A DNA stretch of 64,000 bases from the NCBI GenBank assembly GCA_003508835.1, contig PUFA01000027.1:5952001-6016000 (forward strand). Direction: 5' to 3'. The position numbers were made by a program, and so were the translations under genes. How positions within the stretch are numbered: position 1 is the stretch's first letter; each line of letters begins with the position of its first letter. Below the pieces are notes generated by a model. The model saw nothing but the letters and a program-made list of their open reading frames with translations. It was not told the DNA's origin and ran no database searches. The stretch comes from Eonycteris spelaea (lineage: Eukaryota; Chordata; Mammalia; Chiroptera; Pteropodidae). This document shows, piece by piece, positions 11,106 to 23,500 of the stretch.

Positions 11106-11786
11106 CTATAGAAATAAAAAAATAACAACAAAAATACTAAAAGGTTTAATGAAATTATACTCTTAAATTTCTTATAATTTATCAGAAGTATTATAACATA
11201 TAACATATGTATATATATACATATATATATAAAGAGTAACATAAAGTGTAACATTATACACACATACACATATAAAGTGTAACATTATAAGTATGCATTT
11301 GTAATCTTTGAAATAAGTACTCAAAGAACAGAAAGAAATATACCTAATGAACCAATAGAGGAATAAAATAGAATATTAAAAATACATGATGAACTTGAAG
11401 GGAGATACAAAAAGAAGGACAAAAGGAAGATACAAAAAGAAATAGAAACTGATATGGAAGTCAGAAAGCAGGATGAGAGATTTACACTCTAATTGATATG
11501 AGTTTTGTCACATTGGTGGAGCTTGGTTCATGAATCTGCATCCACAAGTGAAGCTCTTTGGATATAAGATCACAGGCAGATTGAATGTAAAAGTTGAGTT
11601 GAGGTATTCAGGTTTAAATAATTATAAGAAATATAATGTGGCATGAAAATATAAGGAACAGCTGATCTCAGGATAAGAAACATTACAAAGACAAAGTGGA
11701 AAAATCTCATATAATAAGTCATGAGGAAGAAATTAAAACCATACATGTGAAGATAACTCATAGTAGAGCTTCAGAGTATGTGAAGG
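11106..11786. other. A+T-rich DNA with (TA)n/(CATA)n patches
   Basis: About 11200-11280 contains alternating TA/CATA runs. 11300-11700 is A- and G-rich and may belong to the same old L1 as its neighbours. No gene seen. Confidence 0.4.
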
Positions 11787-11862
11787 AAAAACTGAGAGAA
11801 TTAAGAAGCGATTAGATAAAACCCACAATTACAGTAGATTTTAACACCCATCTCTCAGATAT
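11787..11862 (+). repeat. Old L1M fragment, sense
   Basis: 'aaaaactgagagaattaaga', 'acaattacagtagattttaa' and 'cacccatctctcag' match the sense series of the same L1M block found upstream. Short remnant. Confidence 0.5.
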
Positions 11863-14020
11863 AATCCTGGATGCAGTTGATACCCCAAATGACACAGATC
11901 TGCATGATCTTTACATTCTGCAGTTCAAACAACTATAGAGCTTCAGAACAAGCCATCCCAAGATGTGTCTCCACCGAGCAGATTTCTCTGTCTGAACTTC
12001 TCATGCATATGGGGTCTCTGACTCTCTCATGTATGGGGTTCCCATGCCTATGTATGTATTAAATTTGTTTGTTTTCTAGTGCTAATCTACTCATGTCTAT
12101 TTGATTATTAGACCAGCAAAAAGAACCTTGAGGGTAGAGTGAAGTTCTTCCTCCCCCACGCAACAATCAGCTAGCTACTCCTACTGAAGCAGACATTTCA
12201 TTAACTTTTAAAGCTAACTGCCCTCTTCTTATACTGACTATTTTATTCCTGTAAAACCTAGCTGCAGTTTTCATTCTGGCCCAGTGAGCAAAATCATCTC
12301 CATTTGCTTGAAAGGCTGAGAATCAAACATTACTTCATAGATTGAATATTCTGAGAATTTGAGATATTGAACATTCATATCCTTTTTTAGAATACTGAAA
12401 AAACTCTCGTAGGATGTGTTTGTGTATATGTATATCTTGGGGGTCTATAGAAGGACGATAATAAGCCGATGTAGCTGGAAATTAAGGAACAATTTTAAAT
12501 TGGTCTCGAAGTTTTCCTGCTAAAGCCCAATAGTGTTTAGAATTTGATTTCATCAGCAGGGGTGAAAATTACAATCATGCAAGGAAAGTAAATCTTTTTA
12601 TTAGTTAGAACACATAAAATGCAAAAACAATTGGTAATGTCTTCCGTGACAGATACAGTAGCAGTCATGAAGGCTGTAGAGCCCTGCTAAAGTATTTATT
12701 TGACATTTATTAAGGAGAGTTTAATGGTAGTGACATTTTAATCTAATTCATCAGTTAAACAGTTTCCATGAAAATGCTCCATTTATCTACACACTCTATG
12801 TATCTTTCCTGTTCTTGCTAATCATTTTCGTTCATTTGCTATTGAAGTAGGTTGTTTTGGTTGGTGCATTAGAATCAGAATATAGTTTCATAAAGCATTA
12901 TCGTTAAAAACCTATCTAGATTAAGAAGTAGTAAGTAATTATAATTTTACAGGATTATTTTTTCATTTGTCTCAGTGACGGTAAATCATTAGGCCTGAGA
13001 AACCATCCGTATGGATCTATAGATACACGCCAGAGGTCATCTTTGGAAACATAATCATACATTATTATAAAGCTCCAATTTATAATGGGTTTTCTTCTTA
13101 AAAAAAATCTTTAGTAGTAATCTCTTCTAATGAACATGATAAATCTGATAATCATCAAGGGAGTTTTAGCTTCAAATTTCTTTAGCAAATCAGTAGAACC
13201 CCTAGGATGAAAAAATAAATAGACAAATGATGTTGTTCTGCTCCTTCAGGGTAGATATTTTGTACCTAAGATATTTCTAGTGCTGATCTTATGAATTCAA
13301 GTATCTAATTTTAAACGTAATCAATCAGTAAGGTCCTAGCACTGTGAAGATTTGTGCTCATATGGATTTTTATTTCTGCTGACTGTTTTCACTGCCTACG
13401 TATAGAGTATTTGAAGGCATATATATCTGTATTCCCTTTACCTGTGAGTACCCCAAGAATGGCCATAAGAAGAGATCATTTTTAAATATGAATTTACTTA
13501 ATATGGATTTTACATAGTAGAGGAAAATTTGTGGCCTTAGAGTTTCTGACAACTTTTTATAAAACTGTCTAGTACAGTTGTTCTAGTCTGAAGAAGTACT
13601 GTTCTCTAAATATCTAGCTGAATTGCTTCTGAAGAAGTTATGTGCTGAAGCTAATGTGTCTTAGAGAAGGCCAACTGGCTGGTTAGGGATACCATTATAT
13701 GAAAGCTTTGAGCGTTGAGTCTCTCTATAGAAACTTACTATTGTCAGTACCCAGGACTTCTTAGTTTAAACTGAAAATAATGATTACTAAATTCTTACTG
13801 TAGTATAAATAAAATAGCAGCTTTCTCATTTATACTCATTTGCATGTGAAGCTAAATTATTAGAATTTGAAAGCAGAACAAGAGAAATTATAGAATATGA
13901 ATATTAAAGATCAGACTTTTATATACAGATTTATATTTATTTTAACAAAAGTATAAATATCATATATATATTAATATTGCCTATTGGGGAAATTTCTTTT
14001 CTCAATCATCTTTGGTAGGT
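11863..14020. other. Single-copy-looking DNA, no gene recognised
   Basis: Compositionally mixed and free of repeats I can name. 12900-13200 includes moderately complex text around 'ccatccgtatggatctatag' and 'tacacgccagaggtcatctt'. Open frames are all short. It could hold regulatory sequence, but nothing specific can be supported. Confidence 0.35.
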
Positions 14021-14260
14021 TTCCCCAATATCAAGTGGTCTGCTGATAAACGCTTAACAAATGGCCACGAAGGAAAAAAACATCCTAATTTGTAACATTA
14101 GCCAATTTATGTGGTATATATTTTACCACTATGGCCAAGTTCATTCTCCCAATATCACTTCATGTACATCTGGAAGGAGATGCACACAACCCGGCTCTCG
14201 CAAGGCTGCACCAACTCGCCCTGTAGCACCACGGCTGTGCCTACCTTTCAAATACTACTT
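14021..14260. repeat. Possible small non-autonomous DNA transposon
   Basis: An isolated block richer in G+C than its surroundings (about 14165-14250, with the CpG-containing phrases CCCGGCTCTCGCAAGG and ACTCGCCC) begins near 'aagtggtctgctgataaacg'. The text has the feel of an old hAT-type mammalian element (MER group) but I cannot name it or find both terminal inverted repeats. Two short overlapping plus frames run through it and are not convincing genes. Confidence 0.3.
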
Positions 14261-15605
14261 TATAAGCCTCCACTACTAAAAACATCATTTTTCTGAGGGA
14301 TATTTTCTTTAAATTTGTTAAATATATCAGATGGTTTGTATCTTAATCTATTGAACTTAGAAATGATATATACATATATCTGATTTTATGTTTTAATTTT
14401 CATAAGTACTTCCTATTTTCAAGTTCTTAGAGAGCTCTTGATCATTGTTTCCATGTAATTCTTCTTTAGGCTTTCTAAGGTGTTTTCCTAATACCAGTTG
14501 CCTGAGAATCTCTGAGAAAGGGAAGTTGGAGTCAACATTTTAACACATTCTTCTGGAGAAAGATTGTTAAACATTGAGAATTTGTGTTCTAAAGGAACTA
14601 CTTTTTCCTTAAGGTAAAAGTCTATTTTAACATAATATTGATCTTCAATGGAGACAAAATGCAGTCAAAATAGAAGTGGGGAATTGGGGAGTAAGCAATG
14701 AAGAAGGCTCATGGAAATGTAATCTTGATGGACTTGACTTTGGAATAAGAACTTATTTCTTAAATAAGGTTTTCTTTACTCAAGTGTTATCATCTAGTAA
14801 AAAGATTATTTATGGTGGTAGTGCTCAGTCATCAGGTATAGAAGAATCCCCCTGGTGAGGTTTAATTTGTATATAACTACTCCACATGGTAATAATAAGC
14901 AGCCAGGGTTGAGAACCACATCTGGCAGGAATCCCAAATTTTCTTGGTTCATGAACCCACAGTCATTTTTTCCCTCAAACAAGGTCAATAAATAAAACAA
15001 AACATGTAAGAGTTCTGTTTGCACATTAGTTCCAAGCATACATATTTATGTTTTAACAATTTAGCTGTGGTATGAAAAGTTAATATATGTAAATTAAAAG
15101 AAGAAAATAGTATTTCTATATTTTTTAAATAATCAGTTGATCAATTATGGGATGTGTACCCCTTGCAGGCAAGGTACAACCCCTCAGAACTTAGATTCAG
15201 GTTGGAGGCTTCAATTCTTATTTCCAGCTCCACACTGATTTTTTTCACTGTACTTGCTTTTAAGACAGCAACTGGTAAAATCGACCCTTTGAAAAGAGAT
15301 GATGCCATTGAAAGGAACATAGCGTGATCATAAGCTGGTAGTTTCTGTGTCTCTTGACAACATAAATATCTGAGAAGTCCCCTGTGGGCTCTCTGTAGCT
15401 CCCTGGGCCACCTTGGTAAAATTTCGGAACTATGGACTTATAAAACAAATTTTGTGTGAATGGTCAAAGCAATGGAAAAAGTCTCAAAAGAGAATGATAA
15501 AGGGCAAAAACAAAAAGTCAATTGGATTCAGTATTGCTTATTAAATTTTGATTCTCTCAATATTTTAATAACAATGAAGATGATGATAATGATCATCATG
15601 ATGAT
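14261..15605. other. Single-copy-looking DNA
   Basis: No gene. A 26-bp scrap at about 14898-14923 (AGCCAGGGTTGAGAACCAC) resembles the terminal part of MER5-type elements. Otherwise unassigned. Confidence 0.35.
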
Positions 15606-15785
15606 AAAATAATTGATACTTAATAAGAACTATATATTAATCACTACATTTTATAAATCTCCCAATTAATTTTCATAACAAATCTAGGAGTACATGCCTT
15701 TATCCTTAGTTTTTAGATATTGAAAGTGGAAGCTTAGAACTTTATCTACTTCTTAGCTAGCAAGTGGCACAGCTGGATAGAGAAG
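15606..15785 (-). repeat. MIR-type SINE, antisense
   Basis: The reverse order of MIR core elements is visible: 'taatcactacattttataaa' then 'ccaattaattttcataacaa', then a diverged counterpart of the 'aggaaactgaggc' core and 'gctagcaagtggcacagctg'. Very diverged, as expected for an ancient copy. Confidence 0.65.
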
Positions 15786-16019
15786 GTAATGGTTTTCTTG
15801 AATTTAGTCTATGAATTCTTCCTGATAGGGACCTGCCAGAATCCTGAAGAATAGAATTGGTGGAGTCTATAGTCTCAGTACAAACGAGCAAATTACGTTG
15901 TGAGACAGTAAGAAAACAAAGGACTCCTGGAATAAATACATATTTTATAGGACTGGATGAGAAAAGCAATTGCAAAATCCAGCAGTTTGGAGGAGTGGAA
16001 CCCAGGGGGTGAGGATGGG

Positions 16020-16046
16020 TGGTGTGTGTGTGTGTGTGTGTGTGTG
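16020..16046. repeat. (GT)n microsatellite
   Basis: A nearly pure GT run of about 13 units. Confidence 0.95.
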
Positions 16047-16875
16047 CATGAAAATACACACATTCATTCATAATTCCCAGATGTTATTTGGTTATGGTCA
16101 TGTCCAGTTGCAAATGAGAATTAGAAGAGACAAAACAATGCAAAACTAAATGGTGATAGATAATGGTAGTATAAGCAAAGGAAAGAGAAAGGACAGAGAA
16201 ATGACTGAAGCTCCTGTCATCTTGTACCTTTCTGAATCTCTCACTATTGCCCTTTACTTGCAATATTAAAATTCTTTAAAATTTACATTTTTAAGAATGC
16301 AAATATATATTTCCATTGAGATAGCTCAATTTCAAACATACCATTAATTTAAACACAAAAAAGTTTGGACTAAAGACTTTACTCTTTAAAATATCCTTTC
16401 TTCTTGGGGACTGTATGTTACAAGCGTGGTAGGTTGGTTCCAGCGCTGACTGGGGCGAAAAGGCAAAGTTCTTGAGTTGTGTGTGTACTGTTGAAAGCCT
16501 ATAATGACAAAGTGCTAACTTGTATTTATGAAGGAATTCCAGGAAATTAAAAAAGATATGTGATGTCAAGAATATGAGAATTAAATCACTAAATGCACTT
16601 CATAGCCTTTGTTTTAAAGTTTCTCTTTCATTCAACTAGAAAAAGATGAGAAGAATTAAATATTATAAACTCTTGCCTCCATTTCTTTCCTGGCTTCCCC
16701 CCACCACCCCAAACAAGACCTTATCTTAGTCATTAGGCTCTTGGAACATAAGGCTGCATCTATATGGGAAATCGACCCAGTTCTAAGAACCATGAGCTGT
16801 TTCTTCTGATTCTTCCCTATATTCACTCCAATGCTTTACCCTGTCTTTACTGCTGGACTGGCAGATTTTTGCATT
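16047..16875. other. Single-copy-looking DNA
   Basis: No gene or named repeat. The minus open frame at 16291-16569 shows no domain or motif and is not supported as coding. Confidence 0.35.
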
Positions 16876-16955
16876 TCTATACCCCTCGATTTAAATGAAC
16901 ACAGCTCCTGGTACATGACAGTCATTTAATAGATGTTTTGGATGAATTAACAAAA
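16876..16955 (+). repeat. L2-type 3' end
   Basis: 'cagctcctggtacatgacag' followed by 'tcatttaatagatgttttgg' and 'atgaatta' matches the L2/MIR-style terminal motif (a diverged 'cctggcacatagtaggcgct' and 'caataaatgtttgttgaatg'). Confidence 0.55.
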
Positions 16956-17099
16956 TCCATCTCATATAGATTTATACTACTGCCTAAATAGTTTATTTAG
17001 TATATTTTGAGTTGCATCTGTCTAATAGAGCATTTTCAGATCAGATTTGGTCTGCTCTGAGAATTATCTAATGGCTACTGAAAAAGTCATCTATCAGAC

Positions 17100-17382
17100 T
17101 CCTTGCCTACAGTAAGTATATCAGCCTCTCTGGTCCTCACGCTTCTATCTGTTTATTTCCAGAGACAAGTGCTAAATTACTCGTCTACTCTGCACTCCAG
17201 CAGCAATTGACTACTTACACTGCTCTTTTTCAGTCTGGGAATCTCTCTTCCCTTCTCTTTTATTCTTCCCCTCTTAACTTCATGTTACTATCTGTCAAAA
17301 CTCTCTTCTTCCTAGAAGGTCAGTACAGACATGTTCTTTTTCTCATTGCCTCCACTGATTTATGCAGTTTTAATCACTCCTT

Positions 17383-17385
<3 letters not shown>
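17100..17385 (+). repeat. Possible L2 fragment
   Basis: C+T-rich sense text ('tggtcctcacgcttctatct', 'ctctcttcttcctagaaggt', 'tctcattgcctccactgatt') resembles the diverged L2 3' half. Ends at a long T-run. Not certain. Confidence 0.35.

Positions 17386-17416
<31 letters not shown>
17386..17416. repeat. T-run
   Basis: About 30 consecutive T; possibly the poly(A) of an antisense retrocopy. No element body is identifiable to its right. Confidence 0.9.
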
Positions 17417-17417
<1 letters not shown>

Positions 17418-18590
17418 CAGGAGGCCTTTGCTTTGGTATTGCACATAGGATTTGTTTAGCCTTTGCTATGGGTGAATTTGTACATGAAAATTAAAATGTT
17501 TCTTGAATAAGTGAATGAATATTCTATTATTCTTCACTCATAAGCAGACTTTATAAAAATATGACAATAGATACATCAATATCTATTAATATCTGTTTCA
17601 TCATGTAAAGCCAACTTTGTTTCATTTAATAGTATGTGGATAAATAGCTGCTTTAAGTTATTACTGAGGCAACTCTCTGTGGTCTAACTGAAGAAAAATT
17701 ATGAGAGCATGTCTGACACCATAGTCACAAATGCTATGTTCTATTTTTCTCTTAAAGACCAATCAAAGCTAACAGTTTTGGAAGGGTTGTGTTATCCAAT
17801 GCCATTTTGTTTTGTGTTTTATATATATACATGGAAAGAGCCAGATGTGTGGTATGGCATCTGGACCTGATGTAGAAATGTATAAACTTATTGTTTAGCC
17901 TTGAAAAAAATTATGTCTGCGGTGTATATAAAATTTTCCACATAGACAAGCTTCCCAATTCTTTTTTTCTCTTTCCTATTCTTCTTTTATTCTTCAATCA
18001 TATCCCTGCTCCCAGCAACATATTCACTGTTCAATTGTTATTTTCATGTCAGGTAATGTTTATAAAATCAGCAAGCTTCTTGAATGTATAGAGTCTCTTC
18101 CTTTTTTTGAAAAATAAAGTGGTTATAGAGATAGCACTTTGTAAATAAGAGAAAATTGGAGGCAGAAATTCAATATATTGCTATATGTGGCCCAAATGGT
18201 AAAATATGTCTTAATGTAGATTGAAGTCAATTGTATCACCTGATGTGTCTTTCCACACATTCCTTTTGTGTATTATAATGCCACTCTTTGGCAGTGAAGG
18301 CAGAGAGGGAACCTGAATAGGTAATGATGCTAATTTGTTTCACGCAGAAACAGTGCAAAAGTGCCCTTCGGCACTTATCATGTTAGAGGCGGAAAATGAT
18401 GTGGAATTTGCTTTAGAAATACATGGTAAAAAGGAAAATTGATCTTTGTCTGTGTTTGTCCTCTTTTGTTGATGTGGGAACAAAATTGAATGGTTTCTGG
18501 CAACTACTAATCAATTTCTATCTTCCTCCTGATGATCTTTTCTGTCATTGTTTGATACTCTTATCTCTTGTCTCAGTTCATGCTATATTA
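17417..18590. other. Single-copy-looking DNA
   Basis: No gene. 18240-18440 is less A+T-rich than its surroundings and contains a perfect 7-bp stem hairpin at 18359-18376. See the finding. Confidence 0.35.
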
Positions 18591-18720
18591 GTACTATCCA
18601 TTCACTCAAACATTTATTGAGTGCTTACCTTCTGGTCCACACTGTACTAGGTGTTACAAGGCATAAATATAAGTATAGAAGAATAAAAGAGATAGTTTCT
18701 GTCTTAAATAAGACATTAAT
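18591..18720 (-). repeat. L2/MIR-type ancient retroposon, antisense
   Basis: 'ccattcactcaaacatttat' with 'tgagtgcttaccttctggtc' and 'acactgtactaggtgttaca' is the diverged antisense of the widespread 'gagcacctactatgtgccag' and 'gcactgtgctaggtgctggg' motif. Confidence 0.6.
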
Positions 18721-19019
18721 CTTTCTATATTCAACAACAGACCGTTGAAAGCACTTTAACAAACTTATGAGGAATGAAAATAATATATCTAATGTCATCT
18801 AAATAGAAATACCCATAACATCTCTTTTAAAGTCTACTATAAACTTATCTTCCATAATTTTCTTATTTTTAAATATTTTTTTGGATTTCTTTGAAATATA
18901 ATACTAACATTCAACATTCTTTAAGATAATGTAATATTTTTACCACATCAATTCCTTATTGTTAATCCAGCTAAAATAATATATTACAATAAATTTGTAT
19001 CTCCCATTGGAAACTATCA

Positions 19020-19420
19020 TCAATTTTTTAAAATGTATTTATTTTAATTAGTTTCGAGTATACAGTACTTTAGTTATAGTTTGTTAAACGATCCCCCCAA
19101 TTGCTCCCTCCCTCCCCTAACCCTCCACCTAGCCAAGGTATTAATGCTAATTGCATTCCTTATGCCATGATCCCATCCCCATGGCCATCCATCAGCTACT
19201 AATTTGTACTTTTTTTACCCTTCACCCCATTCTCTCAGCCCCCAAATCCTCCTCTCCTCTCTCCATCACCAAATTGTCCACTATATTTGTGTCTGTTTTT
19301 GATTAGTTTGTTGTTTTTTTTATTTCTTAGATTCCGCATAAAAGTGAATCATATAGTGTTATCTTTCCCTGTCTGACTTACATACCTTCTAAGTCCATCA
19401 AAATATCATCAATTTTAAGC
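19020..19420 (-). repeat. L1 3' UTR, antisense
   Basis: 'aattagtttcgagtatacag' followed by 'aacgatccccccaattgctc' and a C-rich 'ccctcccctaaccctccacc' tract. A second copy with the same wording lies at 39275-39420, so both derive from one L1 3'-UTR subfamily. It ends near the antisense of the ORF2 stop region ('ttccgcataaaagtgaatca'). Confidence 0.7.
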
Positions 19421-20080
19421 ATGACATTTATAATTGTGATAGAGAGATTAAATAATTATAAGGGTTTTTTTTACTCTTTTTACTCTCAGATCCTAAGGAG
19501 GTTTTGAAATTTCTTGTCTTCTAGTACTAAAGAGGTCATTGGATATTCTGAAAGAACCTGACAGTGATTTATATAACAAAGAGCTGAACCAGTAGGAAAA
19601 GGGCAGGGCAAAAAGCTTGGATGGTCAGATTTTGAGAGTTTAGTAAATGAGAATATTATGAACAGAGACAGAAGGCAGTTGAAATCAGCTGCTTTACAGA
19701 CTTTGAGGAGATAGGTGAGTAAAAAGGAATTTTTGGATATATTCAGAATGCATGCAACATATTGACTCTGTTCCTTCTCTCTTTCACCCTAACCTCAGTA
19801 CTTCTTTGGAAGATAAATCAATACATACATATTTAAGTAATTTTAATACATGTCCAATGAAAATTAGCACAATCAACAGAAGGTAGAACAACAAAGTATT
19901 AGGGTTATTTGGATGCTTAAAAATGGAAGAGCATTTTACTCACATATTAAGCAAGTGTTTATAGCTTCTGTGACTAGTAATCAAGTAGTGACCTTTTTAC
20001 TTCTCTACACATGTTAAAGAAAAAATATCAGCCAAAACTTATGAAAATATTTTAAACAAATATAAAAGGTACTTAGATCT
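19421..20080. other. Single-copy-looking DNA
   Basis: No gene or named repeat recognised. Confidence 0.3.
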
Positions 20081-20180
20081 CACCTCCAGAAATTTTGATG
20101 TAATAGTTTGTGTGTGGCCCAAGCAGCTATTTCTAAAAAGTCCTCAAGTGATTTTAATGAACATCTGAAAACTCAAACCA
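20081..20180. repeat. MER5-like hAT transposon fragment
   Basis: 'attttgatgtaatagtttgt' then 'gtgtggcccaagcagctatt', 'tcaagtgattttaatgaaca' and 'aaccactact' follow the order of the right half of MER5A. Heavily diverged. Confidence 0.6.
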
Positions 20181-21445
20181 CTACTGAATATCTTGATAGC
20201 TTTCGTGTCAGGGGGGATTAACAGCAAAGGTGATGTGGTGACACAGTGACTGTGCTGGATTAAAATGGATATAAAATGGCGGTGGCAGAGATTTGCCCAT
20301 TTTTAGTAATCATGCATAAGTAATATTTTGATAAATTTTATTCATTTTAATTAATTACACTGTACATATACTTTTTTCTAAATATGTTTATAGTTTCTGT
20401 CTTCGTTGACTTTTTTAGATCCCTATTCTCCTCCAAATTATATAGCTACAAACTTATGTTCTCTCATGTTGTTTTCTATGTATTATCAGTCTGTAGATTT
20501 GTGTATAAGTTAGGAGAAGGAAGCAGGGTGAAGGAATGAGTGCTAATAATTAGATTTTGATATCAATGGGATGTCAGTTTTACAAAATTGAACTGATGAT
20601 CTTTCCAGATATTTCTATATGCTAGAATGGCCTCTTCAGAGAATTGTCCTCTTTGTGTTACTAACCCCTCTCCCTTTTTAATGCATTTTCCCTATGTACT
20701 AATTGATCTTTAAAAAAAAAAGTTAATCACAGAGTTTTTATTTTAAAAAAATGAAAATGAAAATAAAAATAAATGTACTATAAGTAATATTAAGAATTAA
20801 TTTATCAAACTTTAATAGTATTTTTATTTTATCACAATTTATTTGGCATTACCCCAAAATTTATAGTTATAAACTCTTTATTAGGTTGTTTTAGTATTTT
20901 TTTTTGATTAGTGGGTTTCTCTCTCTCTTCCTCTGTTTTAAATTTAATGGTTTTCATTATCACTCAAATGTTGTTTTTAAACTTTAAAAAAGAATTTTGT
21001 GTGCATATATGTATAAGCCTAGACAAATATATTAATTTCCTTATAAATTCAGATATTTCTTTAATAACTTAGCCAAGAATAAAATGAAATTACAATTATA
21101 TGATGATACTCCAAATAATAAAAAACACAAAGTTAAAAAGTTCAGCAATTAATTCATCCTTTTTATATTTATATGCCTTGGAAATACTTCATATAGCACT
21201 TTTCTTGTTTGTACTTGTAATTTTTCTTATTCTCGTTATCATATTATGCTCTTTCCTTCCATCAGACAAGTACCACTGTCATTTACCATTACTTAGTTAA
21301 TGACATATCACTCACTCCAAATCACTTCACCTAAACTCAGTACTCACAAATTCCTTATTATATAAAGTATTTACATATTCATATATGCATACAAATGTGC
21401 ACGGTTGAAATCAGTTACTCTCTGGACATAGTCTTTAATACTGGG
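20181..21445. other. Single-copy-looking, very A+T-rich DNA
   Basis: A-rich runs around 20710-20780 and 20990. No gene. Confidence 0.3.
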
Positions 21446-21590
21446 AACATAAAAAAATGTATAATTAAGTATTTGTTTTAGAGTTGAGAATGCTGAGGCT
21501 CAGAGATTTTGATTTACCTATCAAATATCACACAGCTAGATGGTCAGAGGACAAGAATGAACTATCTCTAGTTTACAGTTATTTAACTTT
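21446..21590 (-). repeat. MIR-type SINE, antisense
   Basis: 'ttttagagttgagaatgctg' and 'aggctcagagattttgattt' then 'caaatatcacacagctagat' is the antisense MIR core (diverged 'gatgaggaaactgaggc' and 'aaggtcacacagctag'). Confidence 0.75.
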
Positions 21591-22309
21591 CCATGCAGAG
21601 TCATAGATGATTAAATAAATTGTGTATGTATATAGTTGGCAACCTTTAAGAGCAGGAGACTTGGCAAAGTTCCTAGAGACATTGTATTAGTGATAGCAAC
21701 AAATTAGAAATAAAACTTTAAGTAAAGCAGTGACATTTTTATGTTCATATGATGTGATCATTATAGTTCTAATTGAATTTGATTTAAATCAAATTATCCT
21801 CATATTCTCTTTTTCCTGAGAGTGTCTCAAGATTTCATTACTTTTATCTTTTTTTGTCCTTCGAGATGCAATTTTTATTCTATTCATAATTTTATTGACC
21901 AACAAGAGCACTCTCTTAAAATTGTAATATTTTATTAACAATACAAAAATGTCACAGCACTACATCATGTTTTCAGCTTTTATCGGTGTTATTTAGACTC
22001 AATTAGTATATGTGGACTTGGTTTCCCTAACTACAAGAGTTCCAAGTGAGACTATGTGAAACAGTATGTTAGAACATATATAAATACCTAAGAGAATTTT
22101 AAAATGTCACTAGCTATGTCTGTATCTTTTTAAGATTGACAAGTCTTTAATTTAAATGTGCTAGCATTTCTTTATGCAGAAGTGCCACCATAAAATATAT
22201 TTAATGACGTTTTCTATTACTTGGTATTTAATTAAAATCCTTTGAATTAAAATTTTCTTACATAATCTTAATTTTTTTGATAACTTCTACAACCACTTAT
22301 CATTTTCTC
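21591..22309. other. Single-copy-looking DNA
   Basis: No gene or named repeat. Confidence 0.3.
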
Positions 22310-22339
22310 TCTGCCTCTCTCTTTCTCTGTCTCAGTCTC

Positions 22340-22377
<38 letters not shown>
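22310..22377. repeat. (CT)n microsatellite and flanking pyrimidine tract
   Basis: Pure CT run at about 22344-22374, preceded by interrupted CT/CTGT units. Confidence 0.95.
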
Positions 22378-23050
22378 ATTTTGGTGTTTAAGCTTCCTTC
22401 CAAAAATTCTCGTGAGAGACTATATTGTGGCAATCAATCATTGATGCTTCATAGTGAAGAATGTGTAAAAAGAAGAGCAAGTATGAAGTCAAGTTCCACA
22501 GTATCAATGTTTGACTTCATTAAATGGTCAACTGTATTATCGATATTTTCCAGAATGCTGATTAGTTCCCCTTTAAGCTGAACATCTTGTTAAAATTGTA
22601 TAACATCCATGTGCTTTCTAGTATTACTATGAGAAATTTTAGCAATAATATGCTAACCTACAGCTTTCATCAGTATAGCGAAGGTAGTTAGACATTGAGA
22701 GGTCCCAGCCACAAATGTGACTCATCCTTTGTCAGATTCATCTGAGAGCAAAAAGAGAATTCCAGAGTCACATTTCCCAGTTTTTTTTTTTAATTGTGTA
22801 GATGTATATTTTGATTGGCAATGATAAACTATATTCCCCAGTTGCCAAAGTTATTTACAGTTGTCAGTCTGACACAAGTACAGATTAAATAGAAGCTGTA
22901 ACAGTATTGTTTCTCAAAATATTTTTTTTTCTTTTTTCTCAGTCCGTTAGTAGTCATGTAAAAACTATTGTCAAAGATAACAGATTTGAATAGGGTTACA
23001 CTGAGGGGGGTTAAACTTGGATAATTGCACAAGTACATTAAGACAATCCA
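22378..23050. other. Single-copy-looking DNA
   Basis: No gene. An A- or T-run sits at 22780 and 22921. The overlapping open frames on both strands are short and motif-free. Confidence 0.3.
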
Positions 23051-23500
23051 TCAGGTCTAAATGCCTGCCATTATTTGGGTGGATTCTGATTTACCCTTTG
23101 ATTCATTACTTTTCAAATGCAAAATAATTGCAGAATTCCAAACTTTTGACCTTTACAAAATGTCAAAAGAAAGGAAAATGCTTTCTATAATACCAATAGG
23201 TGGTTTCTCTCGAAATTATGTAGTGATTTGTTTCTTTACCTTAGTTCAGAACATTTTTGGTTATCTAATTAGATTCCCTCAAGAATAAAACAAAAACAGA
23301 AGCGCCTCTTTTCTCAATTGGATTATTTTGATAGCTCGGGGTGGATAAGATTTATTTTACCTAGGGGAACTCTTTATCATGGTTTGCCTGGTGAAGGTCT
23401 GGTTTATGCCAGTTTCCTGGCATAATTATTAATAGTGCCCCTTTTACGTTCAAAAGTGTACCAGTTTGGACGATAAATATATGATCGCTCTATTTTCAAT
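23051..23500. promoter_or_regulatory. Candidate conserved non-coding block
   Basis: Repeat-free by eye and more complex than its surroundings, with several CpGs in a CpG-poor window (ctCGaaatt, aaCGcctc-like at 23302, agctCGggg, ttaCGttc, gaCGataa, gatCGctc). Contains a perfect 8-bp inverted repeat with a 4-nt loop (TATGCCAG TTTC CTGGCATA, 23405-23424) followed by a homeodomain-type TAATTATTAATA. The plus frame 23061-23288 (75 codons) has no motif. A regulatory role is a guess from composition; conservation cannot be measured here. Confidence 0.3.

Noticed and set aside
15757..16071. 104-codon minus frame with a His-Thr repeat
   Set aside because: The repeat is the translated (GT)n microsatellite; no other motif.
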